Assembly: GCF_007713735.2 (NCBI RefSeq)
Contig: NZ_VMNW02000001.1
Coordinates: 266,294 to 330,293 of the forward strand
DNA from: Amycolatopsis acidicola
Lineage (GTDB): Bacteria > Actinomycetota > Actinomycetes > Mycobacteriales > Pseudonocardiaceae
Length of the DNA: 64,000 nucleotides
Direction: 5' to 3'
Shown here: one piece after another, positions 24,405 through 34,307 of the stretch
Numbering within the stretch: position 1 is the first letter of the stretch
How the letters are laid out: every line of letters starts with the position of its first letter
Translations under genes and position numbers: made by a program
The notes under the pieces: generated by a model
The model's input: the letters and a program-made list of their open reading frames with translations, nothing else
What the model was told of the DNA's origin: nothing
The model's database searches: none

Positions 24405-25103
24405 ATGACCACGGCGGAAGATCCCTGGGCGGATCTGCTGGCAGGCGACCGCGCGCTCCTCGACCGGACGAGTACGGCCGAGCGGGTGGCGGATGTGCTG
24501 CGACAGCGCATCATCGACGGCGTGCTCCTGCCAGGGACACGGCTGTCGGAAGAGAGTGTCGGGCGCGCGCTCGCGGTCTCCCGCAACACGCTCCGCGAGG
24601 CGTTTCGCCTGCTGGTGCACGAAAGGCTGCTGGTGCACGAGTTCCACCGCGGCGTGTTCGTGCGGGTGCTCTCGGCGGAGGACGTCGTGGACCTTTACCG
24701 CATCCGGCGGATGCTGGAGACCTCCGCGGTGCGCTACGCCGAAGGGGCCTCGGCCGAGCTGGTCAGCGCGGTGGGGGAAGCGGTGACGGTCGGCGAGGAG
24801 GCCGCGAAACGGGAGAGCTGGCTCGAAGTCGGCACAGCGAACATGCGGTTCCACGAAGCGCTCGCGGCACTGGCCCGCAGCCCCCGCGTGGACGAGATCA
24901 TGCGGCAGCTGCTGGCCGAGTTGCGCCTTGCGTTCCATGTGATGTCGCGACCGCGTGAGTTCCACGAGCCCTACCTCGGGCTCAACCGGTCCATCGCCGA
25001 TCTGATCGCGGCCGGACAGCTCGCCGACGCGGAGCGCCGGCTCGACGAGTACTTCGACGGTGCGGAAGAGCAGTTGGTGCAGGCCTACCAGCTCACGCGC
25101 TGA
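24405..25103 (+). CDS. GntR-family (FCD subfamily) regulator
   Basis: A 232-residue regulator. N-terminal winged helix (ERVADVLRQRIIDGVLLPGTRLSEESVGRALAVSRNTLREAFRLLVHERLLVHEFHRGVFVRVLSAEDV) and an all-helical FCD ligand domain with a metal-site pattern of Asp and three His (MRFHEALAAL among them). The ATG at 24405 has TGGAGG 4 bases upstream and is preferred to the longer frame. It is divergent from pxpBC and adjoins a fitting operator, so it probably represses that operon in response to an organic acid such as oxoproline or a related compound; the ligand is inference. Confidence 0.9.
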   Translation: MTTAEDPWADLLAGDRALLDRTSTAERVADVLRQRIIDGVLLPGTRLSEESVGRALAVSRNTLREAFRLLVHERLLVHEFHRGVFVRVLSAEDVVDLYRIRRMLETSAVRYAEGASAELVSAVGEAVTVGEEAAKRESWLEVGTANMRFHEALAALARSPRVDEIMRQLLAELRLAFHVMSRPREFHEPYLGLNRSIADLIAAGQLADAERRLDEYFDGAEEQLVQAYQLTR

Positions 25104-25362
25104 TCCTGGTGCCGCGCGACTTGCCGCGCAGCCAAGCCTCGACGAGACGGGTGCGACGGCGGGCCGGGGTGCGCTTCTTCTCGACGCCACGGCGGCGGTT
25201 CTGGCGCAGCGGCGTCACCGGCACGCCGCGGTCACGGCACGCGTCGCAGTCGACAACCCGCGAAGAGATCAGTCCGGTCTCGTGGTCGAACACCGGCTCC
25301 ACGAACCAGCCGTCCGCGCCGGTCCCGCCGCACAGGGCACAGGAAGTGGAAGTCTCGGGCAT
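25093..25362 (-). CDS. Small CxxC/CxxC protein
   Basis: An 89-residue protein with two zinc-knuckle-like pairs: C8-x2-C11 (CALCGGTG, DnaJ-like) and C39-x2-C42 (CDACRDRG), followed by a basic Arg-rich tail (about 52-85). It could bind zinc and nucleic acid. The stop overlaps the end of the GntR gene by 11 bases on the other strand. No strong Shine-Dalgarno precedes the ATG. I do not recognise the family; composition and the regular cysteine spacing favour a real gene. Confidence 0.55.
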   Translation of the reverse strand: MPETSTSCALCGGTGADGWFVEPVFDHETGLISSRVVDCDACRDRGVPVTPLRQNRRRGVEKKRTPARRRTRLVEAWLRGKSRGTRISA

Positions 25363-25489
25363 AGTTCAGCCGTCCATTCCCCCCAGAATGGTTTTCCCTC
25401 GTGCGGGTCCGATTCTGCCGGGGCGCACTGACCGATCGACTACCGTGAGCTGACCGCGCTCCGACCCGGAAATCGCAGGTCAGCGACCA

Positions 25490-25555
25490 GGTACGGGAGC
25501 CGGTACGGGTGCCCGTACGGAACACTGTCCAGAGTGGACACCCCAGGTACGGGGA
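25490..25555. repeat. Iterated GGTACGGG motif upstream of the 25582 gene
   Basis: GGTACGGG occurs at 25490-25497, 25502-25509 and 25547-25554, and its complement CCCGTACGG at 25512-25520. The first two are 12 bp apart. The last ends just before TTGACA (25556-25561), a -35-like hexamer. It may be a regulator-binding cluster for the gene starting at 25582. Confidence 0.5.
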
Positions 25556-25581
25556 TTGACACGCGTTTGTAGCTTTGGGGC

Positions 25582-26463
25582 GTGGACACACTCGACCCCA
25601 CCCGCAACTTCATCATCTTCCTCCGCGGTGACGACCTGGACGACGCGCTGCACGTGGACACCTACGCGCAGGACGAGACAGCCGTCCGGAATTCGTGGCG
25701 GGAGCTGGGGGAGCGCGTGGGAGCGGGCGAGATCACCGGGATCTTCGCGCTCTGGAAGCCGTCCGCGATCGACGAGGTCTTCATCCGCGACACCTTCGCC
25801 GACATCGAGGTGCGCCACCAGTTCGACCGGCCGCGCGCGGGAAACTGGGAGGCCGCGTTCGCGCACGCGCGTGAAGTGCTGGAAGCCCAGCAGGCGGAAG
25901 CGGAACTGCCGCGGCGCGGCGAGGAACTGCCGGTCCTGCGCAGCGCTTCCCTGCCGGACAGCGCCACGATCAAGGAACTGATGCCGTGGGTCCCGGTCGT
26001 CGGCGACCACATCTACGCCACGCTCGCGCAGGTCGGGCCGACGCCGCACGGCACCATCGGCATGCATCACCTGCTGCGCAACCAGCTCGCCGGCCCGGAC
26101 GAGTTCCCAAGGCGGATGGCCGACGCCGTGCACGCGGTCCGGACCGGGCTCCGGTTCGAGCGCTCGGACAGCGAGCACGGCCCGTTCACGCGCATCAGTC
26201 GCCAGGACGGGATCAACGCCGCGGCCGCCATCATGCTGCCCGATTTCCCCGCCTGGATCGAAAAGATGACCGGCGGGTGGACCGATCTCGCCGTCTGCAT
26301 CCCGTCGCCGGACTTCGCGCTGATCGAGCAGACCGGCTCGTTCCGGGCGCGCAGGATGGAGCAGGAGATCCGCGAGAGCGGACCGGTCGCGGAGCTGCTG
26401 CCCAGCCTGCTGCGGATCACCGCCGACGGCATCGAGCTGATCGCCGAGGGCAGGCTCCGGTAA
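25582..26463 (+). CDS. Unrecognised 293-residue soluble protein
   Basis: A GTG-started protein with no signal peptide, membrane helix or known motif that I can identify. The N-terminus is hydrophobic beta-like (DPTRNFIIFLRGDDLDDALHVDTYAQDE), the middle contains LMPWVPVVGDHIYATLAQVGPTPHGTIGMHHLLRNQL, and the C-terminus is alpha/beta (WTDLAVCIPSPDFALIEQTGSFRARRMEQEIRESG). There is no Shine-Dalgarno; the start lies soon after a -35-like TTGACA, so a leaderless transcript is possible. The repeated GGTACGGG motif upstream suggests regulated expression. It is convergent with the sigma factor gene (14-bp gap). Confidence 0.7.
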   Translation: MDTLDPTRNFIIFLRGDDLDDALHVDTYAQDETAVRNSWRELGERVGAGEITGIFALWKPSAIDEVFIRDTFADIEVRHQFDRPRAGNWEAAFAHAREVLEAQQAEAELPRRGEELPVLRSASLPDSATIKELMPWVPVVGDHIYATLAQVGPTPHGTIGMHHLLRNQLAGPDEFPRRMADAVHAVRTGLRFERSDSEHGPFTRISRQDGINAAAAIMLPDFPAWIEKMTGGWTDLAVCIPSPDFALIEQTGSFRARRMEQEIRESGPVAELLPSLLRITADGIELIAEGRLR

Positions 26464-26477
26464 TCCACTGTGGACGG

Positions 26478-27425
26478 TCAGGAAACGTAGGCCTGTAACC
26501 GGGCCACCCGCGAGGGATCGCGCAGTTTGAGCAGCGTGCGGCGTTCGATCTGCCGGATCCGTTCCCTCGTGACGCCGAGTTCGCGGCCCACTTCGTCGAG
26601 CGTCCGCTGCCTGCCGTCGTCGAGCCCGCAGCGCAGCCGGATCACCTGCTGTTCGCGTTCGCTGAGCGTGGTGTCCAGCAGCGAGTCGATCTCGTGCCGG
26701 AGCACCTGCCTGGCGACCACCTCGCCGGACCGGGCGTACGGCGTGCTGTAGCGCAGGAAATCCGCGAGGACACTGCGCCCGTCACTGCCGACGGCCTGGT
26801 CGAGGCTGACCGGTTCCTGGTTGTAGGAAAGGAGTTCGATCACCTGGAACGTGGACAGGCCGAGCTCCTCGGCGGTCTCCTCGTGCCGTGGTTCGCGGCC
26901 GAGCCGCAGCGAAAGCTCGCGGCGGGCACGGCTGACCTTGTTGACCTGCTCGGCCAGCCGGACCGGGATCCGGATGGTGCGGGACTGGTCGGCCAGCGCG
27001 CGGCTGATCGCCTGCCGGATCCACCACGTCGCGTACGTGGAGAACTTGAAACCCGGGGTGTAGTCGTATTTTTCGACCGCGTGGATGAGGCCGAGGTTGC
27101 CCTCCTGGATGAGGTCGAGCAGCGACATCCCGCGGTTCGTGTAGCGCTTGGCGATGCTCACGACCAGCCGCAGGTTCGCTTCCAGCAAGTGGTTCTTGGC
27201 CGCCCGGCCCTCTCCGGCGATGACGCGGAGATCGGCGCGGCGGCTGGGTTCGACATCGGGGTTTTCGGCGAGCAGATGCTCCGCGTACAACCCGGCCTCG
27301 ATCTTGCGGGCCAGGTCCACTTCCTGCTCGACCGTGAGCAGCGCGGTGCGGCTGATTCCGTTCAGGTACGCGCGGACCAGATCCGTCGTGCCGTCCGGCT
27401 CGATGTCGACGAGTGGTGGCGCCAC
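26478..27425 (-). CDS. Group 2 sigma-70 factor (SigB/HrdB-like)
   Basis: A non-essential-type primary-like sigma factor of 315 residues, missing the long region 1.1 of the housekeeping factor. Region 1.2/2.1 ([33 protein letters not shown]), region 2.2-2.4 ([61 protein letters not shown], which recognises -10), region 3 and region 4.2 ([32 protein letters not shown], which recognises -35) are all complete. Start: GTG at 27425 with AAGGAAAG upstream. It is divergent from the ESX core and could serve stress or stationary-phase genes. No anti-sigma gene adjoins. Confidence 0.93.
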   Translation of the reverse strand: MAPPLVDIEPDGTTDLVRAYLNGISRTALLTVEQEVDLARKIEAGLYAEHLLAENPDVEPSRRADLRVIAGEGRAAKNHLLEANLRLVVSIAKRYTNRGMSLLDLIQEGNLGLIHAVEKYDYTPGFKFSTYATWWIRQAISRALADQSRTIRIPVRLAEQVNKVSRARRELSLRLGREPRHEETAEELGLSTFQVIELLSYNQEPVSLDQAVGSDGRSVLADFLRYSTPYARSGEVVARQVLRHEIDSLLDTTLSEREQQVIRLRCGLDDGRQRTLDEVGRELGVTRERIRQIERRTLLKLRDPSRVARLQAYVS

Positions 27426-27667
27426 CTTTCCTTGCCCCTCCGGAGGAACTGCTACGGCCAGATTGCCCCCTCAGCGTGACCGACGACGCTGGCACCCGGC
27501 CGACGGTTTTCCGGAGGTGAAAACGGGGTGAACACCCTGGTCGAGAGCGCCGGGCGGGTAAGGGGGTGCGGACGGGTGCGGGTGGACTACGGGAGCACCG
27601 GCTTCCGCGGTGTTTTCCCGCGGATCGAGCATGGGCGTTCGCCGGGTGAATCGTTTAGTTTGAGCGA

Positions 27668-28813
27668 GTGGTTACCCCCATGATGTCGGGCCAGCTCCCG
27701 CAGGCCGCCACGCAGTTCAAGGCGCCCGAAGCGCCGCGTGGCCGCCCCCGTGGTGCCGCCTGGTTCCGGCCTCGCCGCAACCCGGGCAGGCTCGGCGTGC
27801 TCAGCCTCGCGAGGCTGCTCGTGTTCGAGATCGTCCTGGTCGTCGTGTTCTTCGTGCTGTTCCAGGAAATCTGGTCGATGATCCTCGGCGGGGTGCTCGG
27901 GCTGGTCGCGTTGGTCCTCGTGTTCGGCCGGGCAGGCGGGCGCTGGTGGACGGAGAGTTTCCTGCTGTGGCTGGGATTCCGCGCGCGCGACGGGTCCGCG
28001 GGCGAGTCGCGGGACGATCCGCGGCTGACCGCGTTGTCCGAGCTGGCCCCGGATCTGGTCGTGGAGAACGTGGCCGGCCCCGGGGATTCCGAGCTGGGCA
28101 TGGGAAGTGACGGCGCGGGCTGGTTCGCCGTGCTCGAGGTCGCCGTCTCCGGTCCGCTCCCGCCGGTGCCGCTGAGCGCGTTGTCCGCGATCGCGGCGGA
28201 GGCGGAGCAGGCGGGCGTGGTGATTCAGGTCGTCTCGCACCGGGATCCGCGCGGGAACGTGCTGTGGGTCGCGGTGCGGTTGGACGCGCGTCAGGTCGCC
28301 GAGTCGATGATCGACCGGCCGGGCGACGACGTCGACGTGCCCGTGGTGCTCGCCGAAGTGACCAGACGCGCGGAAAGGGCGTTGCGCCGCCGGGGTTTGC
28401 AGGCCACGGTGCTGGACGCGGACGGGGTGGTGGAAGCGCTTTCCCGATCCTGTGACCTCGTGCCGGGCGCGCGGATCAGGGAGAACTGGCAGGCCTGGCA
28501 TTCCGCCCGGCTCGCGCACGGATGCTTCTGGGTCGAGGCGTGGCCCGACTCCGAGCGCGGCACCAGCCTGCTCGCCGCGTTCCTCGAAGTGCCCGCGGCG
28601 CTGGTGAGTGTGGCGCTGCTGTTGGAGCCGGCGGACGAGGGCACGAGCCTGCGCTGCCTGGTCCGCACGGCCATCCGGCCGGACCGCTACAAGCAGCTGA
28701 GCGAACTGGTCACGCAGATCGCCGTGCGCGCCGGCGCGCGGCTGTCCCGTTTGGACGGTCAGCACGCGCCGGCCGTCTACGCGTCGGCGCCCAGTGGAGG
28801 AGGTGCGCGATGA
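27668..28813 (+). CDS. eccE: Type VII secretion protein EccE
   Basis: A peripheral subunit of the ESX inner-membrane complex; 381 residues. Two adjacent transmembrane helices (about 44-64 and 66-86: LARLLVFEIVLVVVFFVLF, MILGGVLGLVALVLVF) are followed by GRWWTESFLLWLGFRAR, the usual EccE junction, and a cytoplasmic domain of about 280 residues. Start: GTG at 27668, with ATGs at 27680 and 27683 as alternatives; no good Shine-Dalgarno. The stop overlaps the next start (ATGA). First gene of the ESX block and divergent from the sigma factor gene. Confidence 0.88.
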   Translation: MVTPMMSGQLPQAATQFKAPEAPRGRPRGAAWFRPRRNPGRLGVLSLARLLVFEIVLVVVFFVLFQEIWSMILGGVLGLVALVLVFGRAGGRWWTESFLLWLGFRARDGSAGESRDDPRLTALSELAPDLVVENVAGPGDSELGMGSDGAGWFAVLEVAVSGPLPPVPLSALSAIAAEAEQAGVVIQVVSHRDPRGNVLWVAVRLDARQVAESMIDRPGDDVDVPVVLAEVTRRAERALRRRGLQATVLDADGVVEALSRSCDLVPGARIRENWQAWHSARLAHGCFWVEAWPDSERGTSLLAAFLEVPAALVSVALLLEPADEGTSLRCLVRTAIRPDRYKQLSELVTQIAVRAGARLSRLDGQHAPAVYASAPSGGGAR

Positions 28814-29859
28814 ACCAGCCCAACCAGCCGCCCGCACGTCCGATGCCGCCGGGCCCGGCAGCCGCGGCGCCCCCGCCGCCGCAACAACAACCCGTACAGC
28901 AGCCTCAGCAGCAGCCGTATCCGCCGCAACAGCCGATGCCGCAGGGCAGGCCGGTACTGGGCGCGCCGTATCAGGGGTACGCACCGCCGACCACCGCTGT
29001 CGCGCCGCCTCCGGCGCAGCATCGTCAGCAGGCCGCCGCGCAGGCAGTGGCCACGGTGGAAACCGCGCGCCCGCTCGGGCTTTCCGTTGCCGCGCCGCCT
29101 GCTCCGCCCGGGCACCGGCCGAACGGTGGTGGCCCGCCGCCAGTCGTTCCCGAGCAGCGCGAGTGGCGGCAGCGCAGGCACAGGTCGATCCCGCGGCTGC
29201 GGATCGGCTGGCACCAGGCGTCGCCGACGGACCTGGACAGGCTGCAGGTCGCCGGTGCTTCGTTCGGACTTCGCCTGGGCCGCAACCAATCCGGCTTCCC
29301 GGTGGCGCTCGCGCTGTTCCAGCCGGAACCGACGACGGTGTCGCTCATCGGCGGTTCGTGGGCCGCGCGCCTGCTCGCGTACCGCGCGCTGGGCTACGGC
29401 GCACGTGTGCGCGTGCTGACGTCGCATCCGGCGGGCTGGTCCGACCTCGGCCGCTGCGCGACCGGACGGACGGACCGGGTCGCCGTGCTGCCGCCCGGAT
29501 CCCCAGTGGAGACAACGGCTTCCGCGGACGCGCCGGTGCTCGTCCTCCACGACACCGACCAGCCGCCGTCGGCGACGGAACCGGTGGCGTGGGAGACGAG
29601 GCTGACGGTGTTGCGGCGGCTGACGCCGGACCGCGTGGCCGCCATGCCGCACGCGAGCATCGTGATGATGCAGCGGCTCACCCCGAACGAGGCGCAGATC
29701 CTCGCGTCCGCCCTGCGGCTCACCCCGCGCACTTCGCAGCAGCTGCCGATGCTGCGCGACGACATGATGGCGATCATGTCCGACACGGGGAACCACTACG
29801 TGTGGCTCGGCCCCGGCAAGGCCGAACTGGACCTGCTCGGGCGCCCCGGCCGGTACTGA
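28810..29859 (+). CDS. ESX-locus protein with Pro/Gln-rich N-terminus
   Basis: A 349-residue cytosolic protein. Residues 1-110 are disordered and rich in Pro, Gln and Ala (PPPPQQQPVQQPQQQPYPPQQPMPQG); from about 125 a basic segment (REWRQRRHRSIPRLRIGW) leads into a globular alpha/beta domain with VSLIGGSWAARLLAYRALGYGARVRVLTSHPAGW, a Rossmann-like pattern but without an intact P-loop. The ATGA overlap with eccE shows coupled translation, so it is probably an accessory of the ESX machine in this lineage. I do not recognise a mycobacterial equivalent. Confidence 0.75.
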   Translation: MNQPNQPPARPMPPGPAAAAPPPPQQQPVQQPQQQPYPPQQPMPQGRPVLGAPYQGYAPPTTAVAPPPAQHRQQAAAQAVATVETARPLGLSVAAPPAPPGHRPNGGGPPPVVPEQREWRQRRHRSIPRLRIGWHQASPTDLDRLQVAGASFGLRLGRNQSGFPVALALFQPEPTTVSLIGGSWAARLLAYRALGYGARVRVLTSHPAGWSDLGRCATGRTDRVAVLPPGSPVETTASADAPVLVLHDTDQPPSATEPVAWETRLTVLRRLTPDRVAAMPHASIVMMQRLTPNEAQILASALRLTPRTSQQLPMLRDDMMAIMSDTGNHYVWLGPGKAELDLLGRPGRY

Positions 29860-29872
29860 ACCCGGCCGGGGC
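29843..29872. terminator. Hairpin between convergent ESX genes
   Basis: GCCCCGGCCGG (29843-29853) pairs perfectly over 11 bp with CCGGCCGGGGC (29862-29872). It straddles the stop of the 28810 gene and precedes the end of the 29881 gene. No T-run follows on either strand, so it may act as a bidirectional, Rho-assisted terminator. Confidence 0.55.
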
Positions 29873-29880
29873 CGCCCGGC

Positions 29881-30204
29881 TCAGTGCGTGAGCGCGACGA
29901 TCAGCGCGCCGACGCCGGCGAGCGAGGCGATCGGGCCGCAGTACTGCATGGGAATCCAGAAGAACCGGTGCCGGTTGCGCACCTCGGTGGGCCGACCGTC
30001 GAGCGGGCTCGCGACCGTCACCGGCCGGTTCAGCCGTTGGCCGACGAACCAGATCACCACCCCGGCCAGCATCAGCCCGATCCCCGTGCCGACGTTCGCG
30101 TGGTCGCTCGGGCCGCCGAACGCGACGCCGATCCCGCTGCCACCGCCGCCACCGGCGGCCGCGATCAGCAGCGTGAGAAATCCCAGACCGGACCAGACGA
30201 TCAC
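29881..30204 (-). CDS. Small membrane protein of the ESX locus
   Basis: A 107-residue protein with three hydrophobic segments (IVWSGLGFLTLLIAAAG, VGTGIGLMLAGVVIWFVG, YCGPIASLAGVGALIVALTH). A Gly-rich stretch follows the first helix. It starts with GTG immediately after the eccC stop (TAAGTG), so it is co-transcribed and probably co-translated with eccC. A role in the translocase is likely only from position. Confidence 0.75.
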   Translation of the reverse strand: MIVWSGLGFLTLLIAAAGGGGGSGIGVAFGGPSDHANVGTGIGLMLAGVVIWFVGQRLNRPVTVASPLDGRPTEVRNRHRFFWIPMQYCGPIASLAGVGALIVALTH

Positions 30205-33200
30205 TTACCGGGCCTCCATTTCGGACTGTGGCAGGTGTGCCAGCTGCACGAGCCGCGCGCCCTTGTTGCGGGTGACGAGCCAACCCCGGCCCGGCGGCAG
30301 CTGCTGCGGGCGCAGGTTGCCCAGCAGCGGGCCCTCTTCCCGGTTGCCGGACATCAGGATGCCCGGCGAGGCGAGGTCCCGGACGCGCGAGAGCACCGGG
30401 TCGAACAGCGCGCGGCCGGCGCCGCCGGTGCGCCGGGTGATGATCAGGTGCAGGCCGATGTCCCGGCCCTGCGTCATGAACTCCAGCAACGGCGCCAGCG
30501 GGTTCTGGTGCGCGTTCGGTGCCACCAGGTCGAAATCGTCGACGAGGAGGAACAGTTCGGGCCCGCTCCACCAGCTGCGCGTGCGGATCTCCTCGGGCGT
30601 GATGTTCGGACCGGGCAGCCGTTTCGTCATCGCGTCGACGGTCAGCTCGACCATCTCCTTCGCCGCCGAGGACGTCGCGGCGTAGCCGATGAGATACTCG
30701 TCGGGGACCAGCCCGAGCAGGCTGCGCCGGTAGTCGATCACCGCGAGCTGCACCTCGTCCGCCCGGTAGCGCGCCATCAGGCTCGCCGCGGTCGCGCGCA
30801 GGAAGGAGCTCTTCCCGCTCTCGACGTCGCCGAGCAGCAACAGGTGCGGTTCGGCGGTGAAGTCGAGGTGCACCGGCTGCAGGTCCTCCTCCGAGATGCC
30901 GATCGCGATCCCGCGCGGGTCCACCCGGTTCACCGGCGGCAATGCCCGGTACGGCAGCTCCGGCGGCAGCAGCCGGACCGCGGGCGCGGCTTGGCCGGGC
31001 CACGCGTCGTTGACAGCCTTGATGAACTCCGCGACACCCTCGGCCAGATCCACGTCGGTCTGCCGTCCGTCGATCCGCGGCACACCGGCGAGGAACTGCA
31101 TCGCGTCCGGGGAAAGCCCGCGCCCGGGAGACTGCTCGGGCACGGTCGCGGCCTGGCGGCGGCCGAACACCGAGTCGGCAGGGTCGCCGAGCCGCAGCTC
31201 CACCCGGCTGCCGAACATGTCCCGCACCGTCATCCGCAGGTCCATCCACCGGTTCGCGGCGCCGACCACGTGCACGCCGAACGCGAGCCCGCGGTTGACC
31301 AGCTCGATCACCTTCGGTTCGAGGTCCTCGAACTCGGTGCGCAGCGTGGACCAGCCGTCGATCACGACGAAAAGGTCGCCGAACCGGTCCTCCGGGAAAT
31401 GCCCTTCCCGCAACAGTTTCCGGTAGCCGGCCATGCCGTCGACGCCGTGTTCGGAGAACCGCTGCTCGCGTTCGGTGAGCAGGTTGTGCGCTTCGCTGAT
31501 CGTGCGCCGCACCTGGTTCACGTCGCGCCGCGTGGCGACGCCGCCGACGTGCGCGAGGTCCCGCATCGCGGTGAGCCCGCCGCCGCCGAAGTCCAGGCAG
31601 AAGAACTGCACTTCACGCGGGGTGTGGGTGAGCGCGAGACTGCCGATGAGCGTGCGCAGCACGGTGCTCTTGCCGCTGTGCGGCCCGCCGATGACGGCGA
31701 CGTTCCCGCCCGCGCCGGCGAGATCCACCCAGCACACGTCGCGGCGTTGTTCGGCGGGGCGGTCGATGATGCCCGTCGCGGCCCGGAGCGCGCCGCGGTG
31801 CTCGACCGCCTCGGTGGTGAGCCCGCGCTCGGGGTCGACGACCAGCGTGGACACGAGGTCTTCGAGCGTGGGCGGTTCCGCGAGCGGCGGCAGCCACACC
31901 CGGTGTGCCGGCGCGCCCTTGCCCTCCATCCGGTCGACGAGGACGTCGAGCAGGGTTTCCGCGAGCTCGTCCGGGGTTTCCTCCTGCTGCGGCAACGCTT
32001 CCGCGAGCCTTGGCCGCAGGTAGCGCGTCGAGTAGTCCTGCACCGGGTCGATCTGGCGGCCCTCGTCGTCGGTGCGGCGGACCGACCCGCGCCGGTGCAC
32101 GCCGGAGACGTAGGCGGCCTTGAACCGCACCAGGTCCTCGGTTCCGGTGCGCAGGTAACCGTTTCCGGGCGCGCGCGGCAGCTGGTACGCGTCCGGCGAA
32201 CCGAGCACCACGCGGCTTTCCATCGCGGAGAACGTACGCAGCCCGACGCGGTAGGACAGGTGTGAATCCAGGCCGCGCAGCCTGCCCTCTTCGAGCCGTT
32301 GCGAGGCGAGCAGCAGGTGCACGCCGAGCGACCGGCCGACTCGTCCTATTTGGACGAACATGTCGATGAAGTCCGGCCGTGCGGTGAGCAGTTCGGAGAA
32401 CTCGTCGACGATCACCAGCAACGCGGGCAGCGGATCCAGCGGGGCGCCCGCGATGCGGGCCTTCTCGTAGTCGCGCTGGGAACCGTAGTTGCCCGCCTTG
32501 CGCAGCAGTTCCTGGCGCCGCAGCAGTTCGCCCTGGATCGCGTCGAGCATCCGGTCCACGAGGTGCAGCTCGTCGGCGAGGTTCGTGATCACCGCGCTGG
32601 TGTGCGGCAGCCGGTCCAGTTTGGTGAACGTGGCGCCACCCTTGAAGTCCACCAGCACGAAGTTGAGGATCTCCGAGTCGTGCGTGACGGCGAGCGCGAG
32701 CACGAGCGTGCGCAGCAGCTCCGACTTGCCCGAACCGGTCGCGCCGACGAGCAGGCCGTGCGGGCCCATGCCGTCCTGCGCGGACTCCTTGAGGTCCAGT
32801 TCCATCGGCCTGCCCTCGGCGTTGATGCCGATCGGCACCCGCAGCCGGTCGCGGTTGGACCGGGCGGCCCAGCTCTTGGTCAGGTCGAACTCGTACGGAT
32901 CGCCGAGGCCGAGCAGATCGGTCAGCTCCAGCGAGCCCGAGAGCGGCTGTTCCGTGGAGGACACGTTCGACAGGCGCATCGGCGCCAGCGCGCGGGCGAG
33001 GCCGAGCATCCCGGCTCCGTCGAAGGAATCCGCGGTGCCGACGCTGCCGCCGCCGTCCATCGTGCGGCTGGTCATCGCGCCGTTTTCGTCGATGTCGAGC
33101 ACCAGCGTCACGGGGTCTAGTACGCGCGGCGGTTCGTCGGCGAGGTTGATCAGGGTGACGCCCTCGACGCCGCCCTCGATCATCAGGTGCTCGGAGCTGC

Positions 33201-34185
33201 GGGTGTCGCCGCCGTCGAGGAACACCACGAGGTGCGTGGAACCCTCCGTGGGCACGGCGCCGGGGTTGAACCGCGGCCGGTTGGCGACGACGTCGTCCAG
33301 CATCGCTTCGAGCGCGGTCACGCTGTTGGCCACCAGGCGGATCGGGCCGACGGCGTCCACTTTGGTCGGATGCAGCGCCTGCGGCAGCCATTTCGCCCAT
33401 TCCCAGATCTTCCGGTCCTGGTCCGGCACGCAGCAGGCCATGAGCACGTCACCGGGGGCGTGGAAGGTGCCGAGCTGGGCGGCCATCGCGCGTGCCAGCG
33501 CGCGGGCGCGCTCGCGGTCGCCGGCCAGGTAGATCTGCGAGAACCCGCGCAACGCCACCGCGACCGGCAGGTCCGGCACCGTCGAGTAGGTGGTGACGAA
33601 CTTCCGCAATGCCATGGCGCACAACGGTTCCAGCTCGTCGATCGGTTTGGTCTCCGGTGGCACCAGCCGGGTCGCCAGCTCCTGCGGGCCGAGCCCGATC
33701 CGCACCACCGTGTAGTCCCAGTCGCCGGGCCGCCGTTCCCACAGGCGCGCGCTGTGAGCCGTCGACCACAGGCGGGCGGGATCGGGGTGGCGATAGAACA
33801 TCGCGTGCCGCTGGGCCTCGATCGTGCCGCGAACCTGCGCGCGCAGCTGGGAAAGCCGCCGCATGTACTGCCGCCTGCTGGCGATCATCTCCTGTTTGCT
33901 GGCGCCCTGCCCGCTCTGGCTGAGGATCTGGAACAGGATCATGCCCAGCACGGCGACGCCGTAGAGCCCACCGGCGACGTACATCAGCGGGCCCGACGCG
34001 CGGCCGCCGCCGATGAGCAGCGCCATCCCGCCGGTGCCCGCCACCATCGGCAGGATCATCAGGACACGGGTCCAGTTCTTGCCGCTGGGCGGCGGGTTCT
34101 CCGGCGGCGGGTCCAACATCAGCTCGCCGGACGGCAGTTCCGGCGCGGGCCTCCGCAGCGGACGCTTGACTACGATCGTGCCCAA
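30205..34185 (-). CDS. eccC: Type VII secretion ATPase EccC (fused EccCa-EccCb)
   Basis: The motor ATPase of the ESX system, about 1326 residues as one chain. The start is set at TTG 34185 because [21 protein letters not shown] is the usual EccC N-terminus and GGGAGGGG lies 8 bases upstream; the longer frame is basic and non-conserved. Two transmembrane helices ([17 protein letters not shown] and [21 protein letters not shown]) precede three FtsK/SpoIIIE ATPase domains with P-loops [22 protein letters not shown] and [11 protein letters not shown]. The first domain keeps a full Walker B ([12 protein letters not shown]). Fused chains are the norm outside ESX-1-like loci. It is divergent from eccD. 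Confidence 0.95.
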   Translation of the reverse strand: MGTIVVKRPLRRPAPELPSGELMLDPPPENPPPSGKNWTRVLMILPMVAGTGGMALLIGGGRASGPLMYVAGGLYGVAVLGMILFQILSQSGQGASKQEMIASRRQYMRRLSQLRAQVRGTIEAQRHAMFYRHPDPARLWSTAHSARLWERRPGDWDYTVVRIGLGPQELATRLVPPETKPIDELEPLCAMALRKFVTTYSTVPDLPVAVALRGFSQIYLAGDRERARALARAMAAQLGTFHAPGDVLMACCVPDQDRKIWEWAKWLPQALHPTKVDAVGPIRLVANSVTALEAMLDDVVANRPRFNPGAVPTEGSTHLVVFLDGGDTRSSEHLMIEGGVEGVTLINLADEPPRVLDPVTLVLDIDENGAMTSRTMDGGGSVGTADSFDGAGMLGLARALAPMRLSNVSSTEQPLSGSLELTDLLGLGDPYEFDLTKSWAARSNRDRLRVPIGINAEGRPMELDLKESAQDGMGPHGLLVGATGSGKSELLRTLVLALAVTHDSEILNFVLVDFKGGATFTKLDRLPHTSAVITNLADELHLVDRMLDAIQGELLRRQELLRKAGNYGSQRDYEKARIAGAPLDPLPALLVIVDEFSELLTARPDFIDMFVQIGRVGRSLGVHLLLASQRLEEGRLRGLDSHLSYRVGLRTFSAMESRVVLGSPDAYQLPRAPGNGYLRTGTEDLVRFKAAYVSGVHRRGSVRRTDDEGRQIDPVQDYSTRYLRPRLAEALPQQEETPDELAETLLDVLVDRMEGKGAPAHRVWLPPLAEPPTLEDLVSTLVVDPERGLTTEAVEHRGALRAATGIIDRPAEQRRDVCWVDLAGAGGNVAVIGGPHSGKSTVLRTLIGSLALTHTPREVQFFCLDFGGGGLTAMRDLAHVGGVATRRDVNQVRRTISEAHNLLTEREQRFSEHGVDGMAGYRKLLREGHFPEDRFGDLFVVIDGWSTLRTEFEDLEPKVIELVNRGLAFGVHVVGAANRWMDLRMTVRDMFGSRVELRLGDPADSVFGRRQAATVPEQSPGRGLSPDAMQFLAGVPRIDGRQTDVDLAEGVAEFIKAVNDAWPGQAAPAVRLLPPELPYRALPPVNRVDPRGIAIGISEEDLQPVHLDFTAEPHLLLLGDVESGKSSFLRATAASLMARYRADEVQLAVIDYRRSLLGLVPDEYLIGYAATSSAAKEMVELTVDAMTKRLPGPNITPEEIRTRSWWSGPELFLLVDDFDLVAPNAHQNPLAPLLEFMTQGRDIGLHLIITRRTGGAGRALFDPVLSRVRDLASPGILMSGNREEGPLLGNLRPQQLPPGRGWLVTRNKGARLVQLAHLPQSEMEAR

Positions 34186-34307
34186 GATCCGACCCCTCCC
34201 CGAAACTCCGCCGGGCGAAGCGCGCTCAGCACTGGCGCGGTGGTGCTTGTATTGGTGCGCAGGGCGATCATGATCGGAACCGCCCCGGCGAAAGGGGAGC
34301 ACCCGCG

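Noticed and set aside
29884..32265. Plus-strand open frame of 793 codons opposite eccC
   Set aside because: The minus strand carries three FtsK-type P-loops in one frame; the plus-strand product has no recognisable features.
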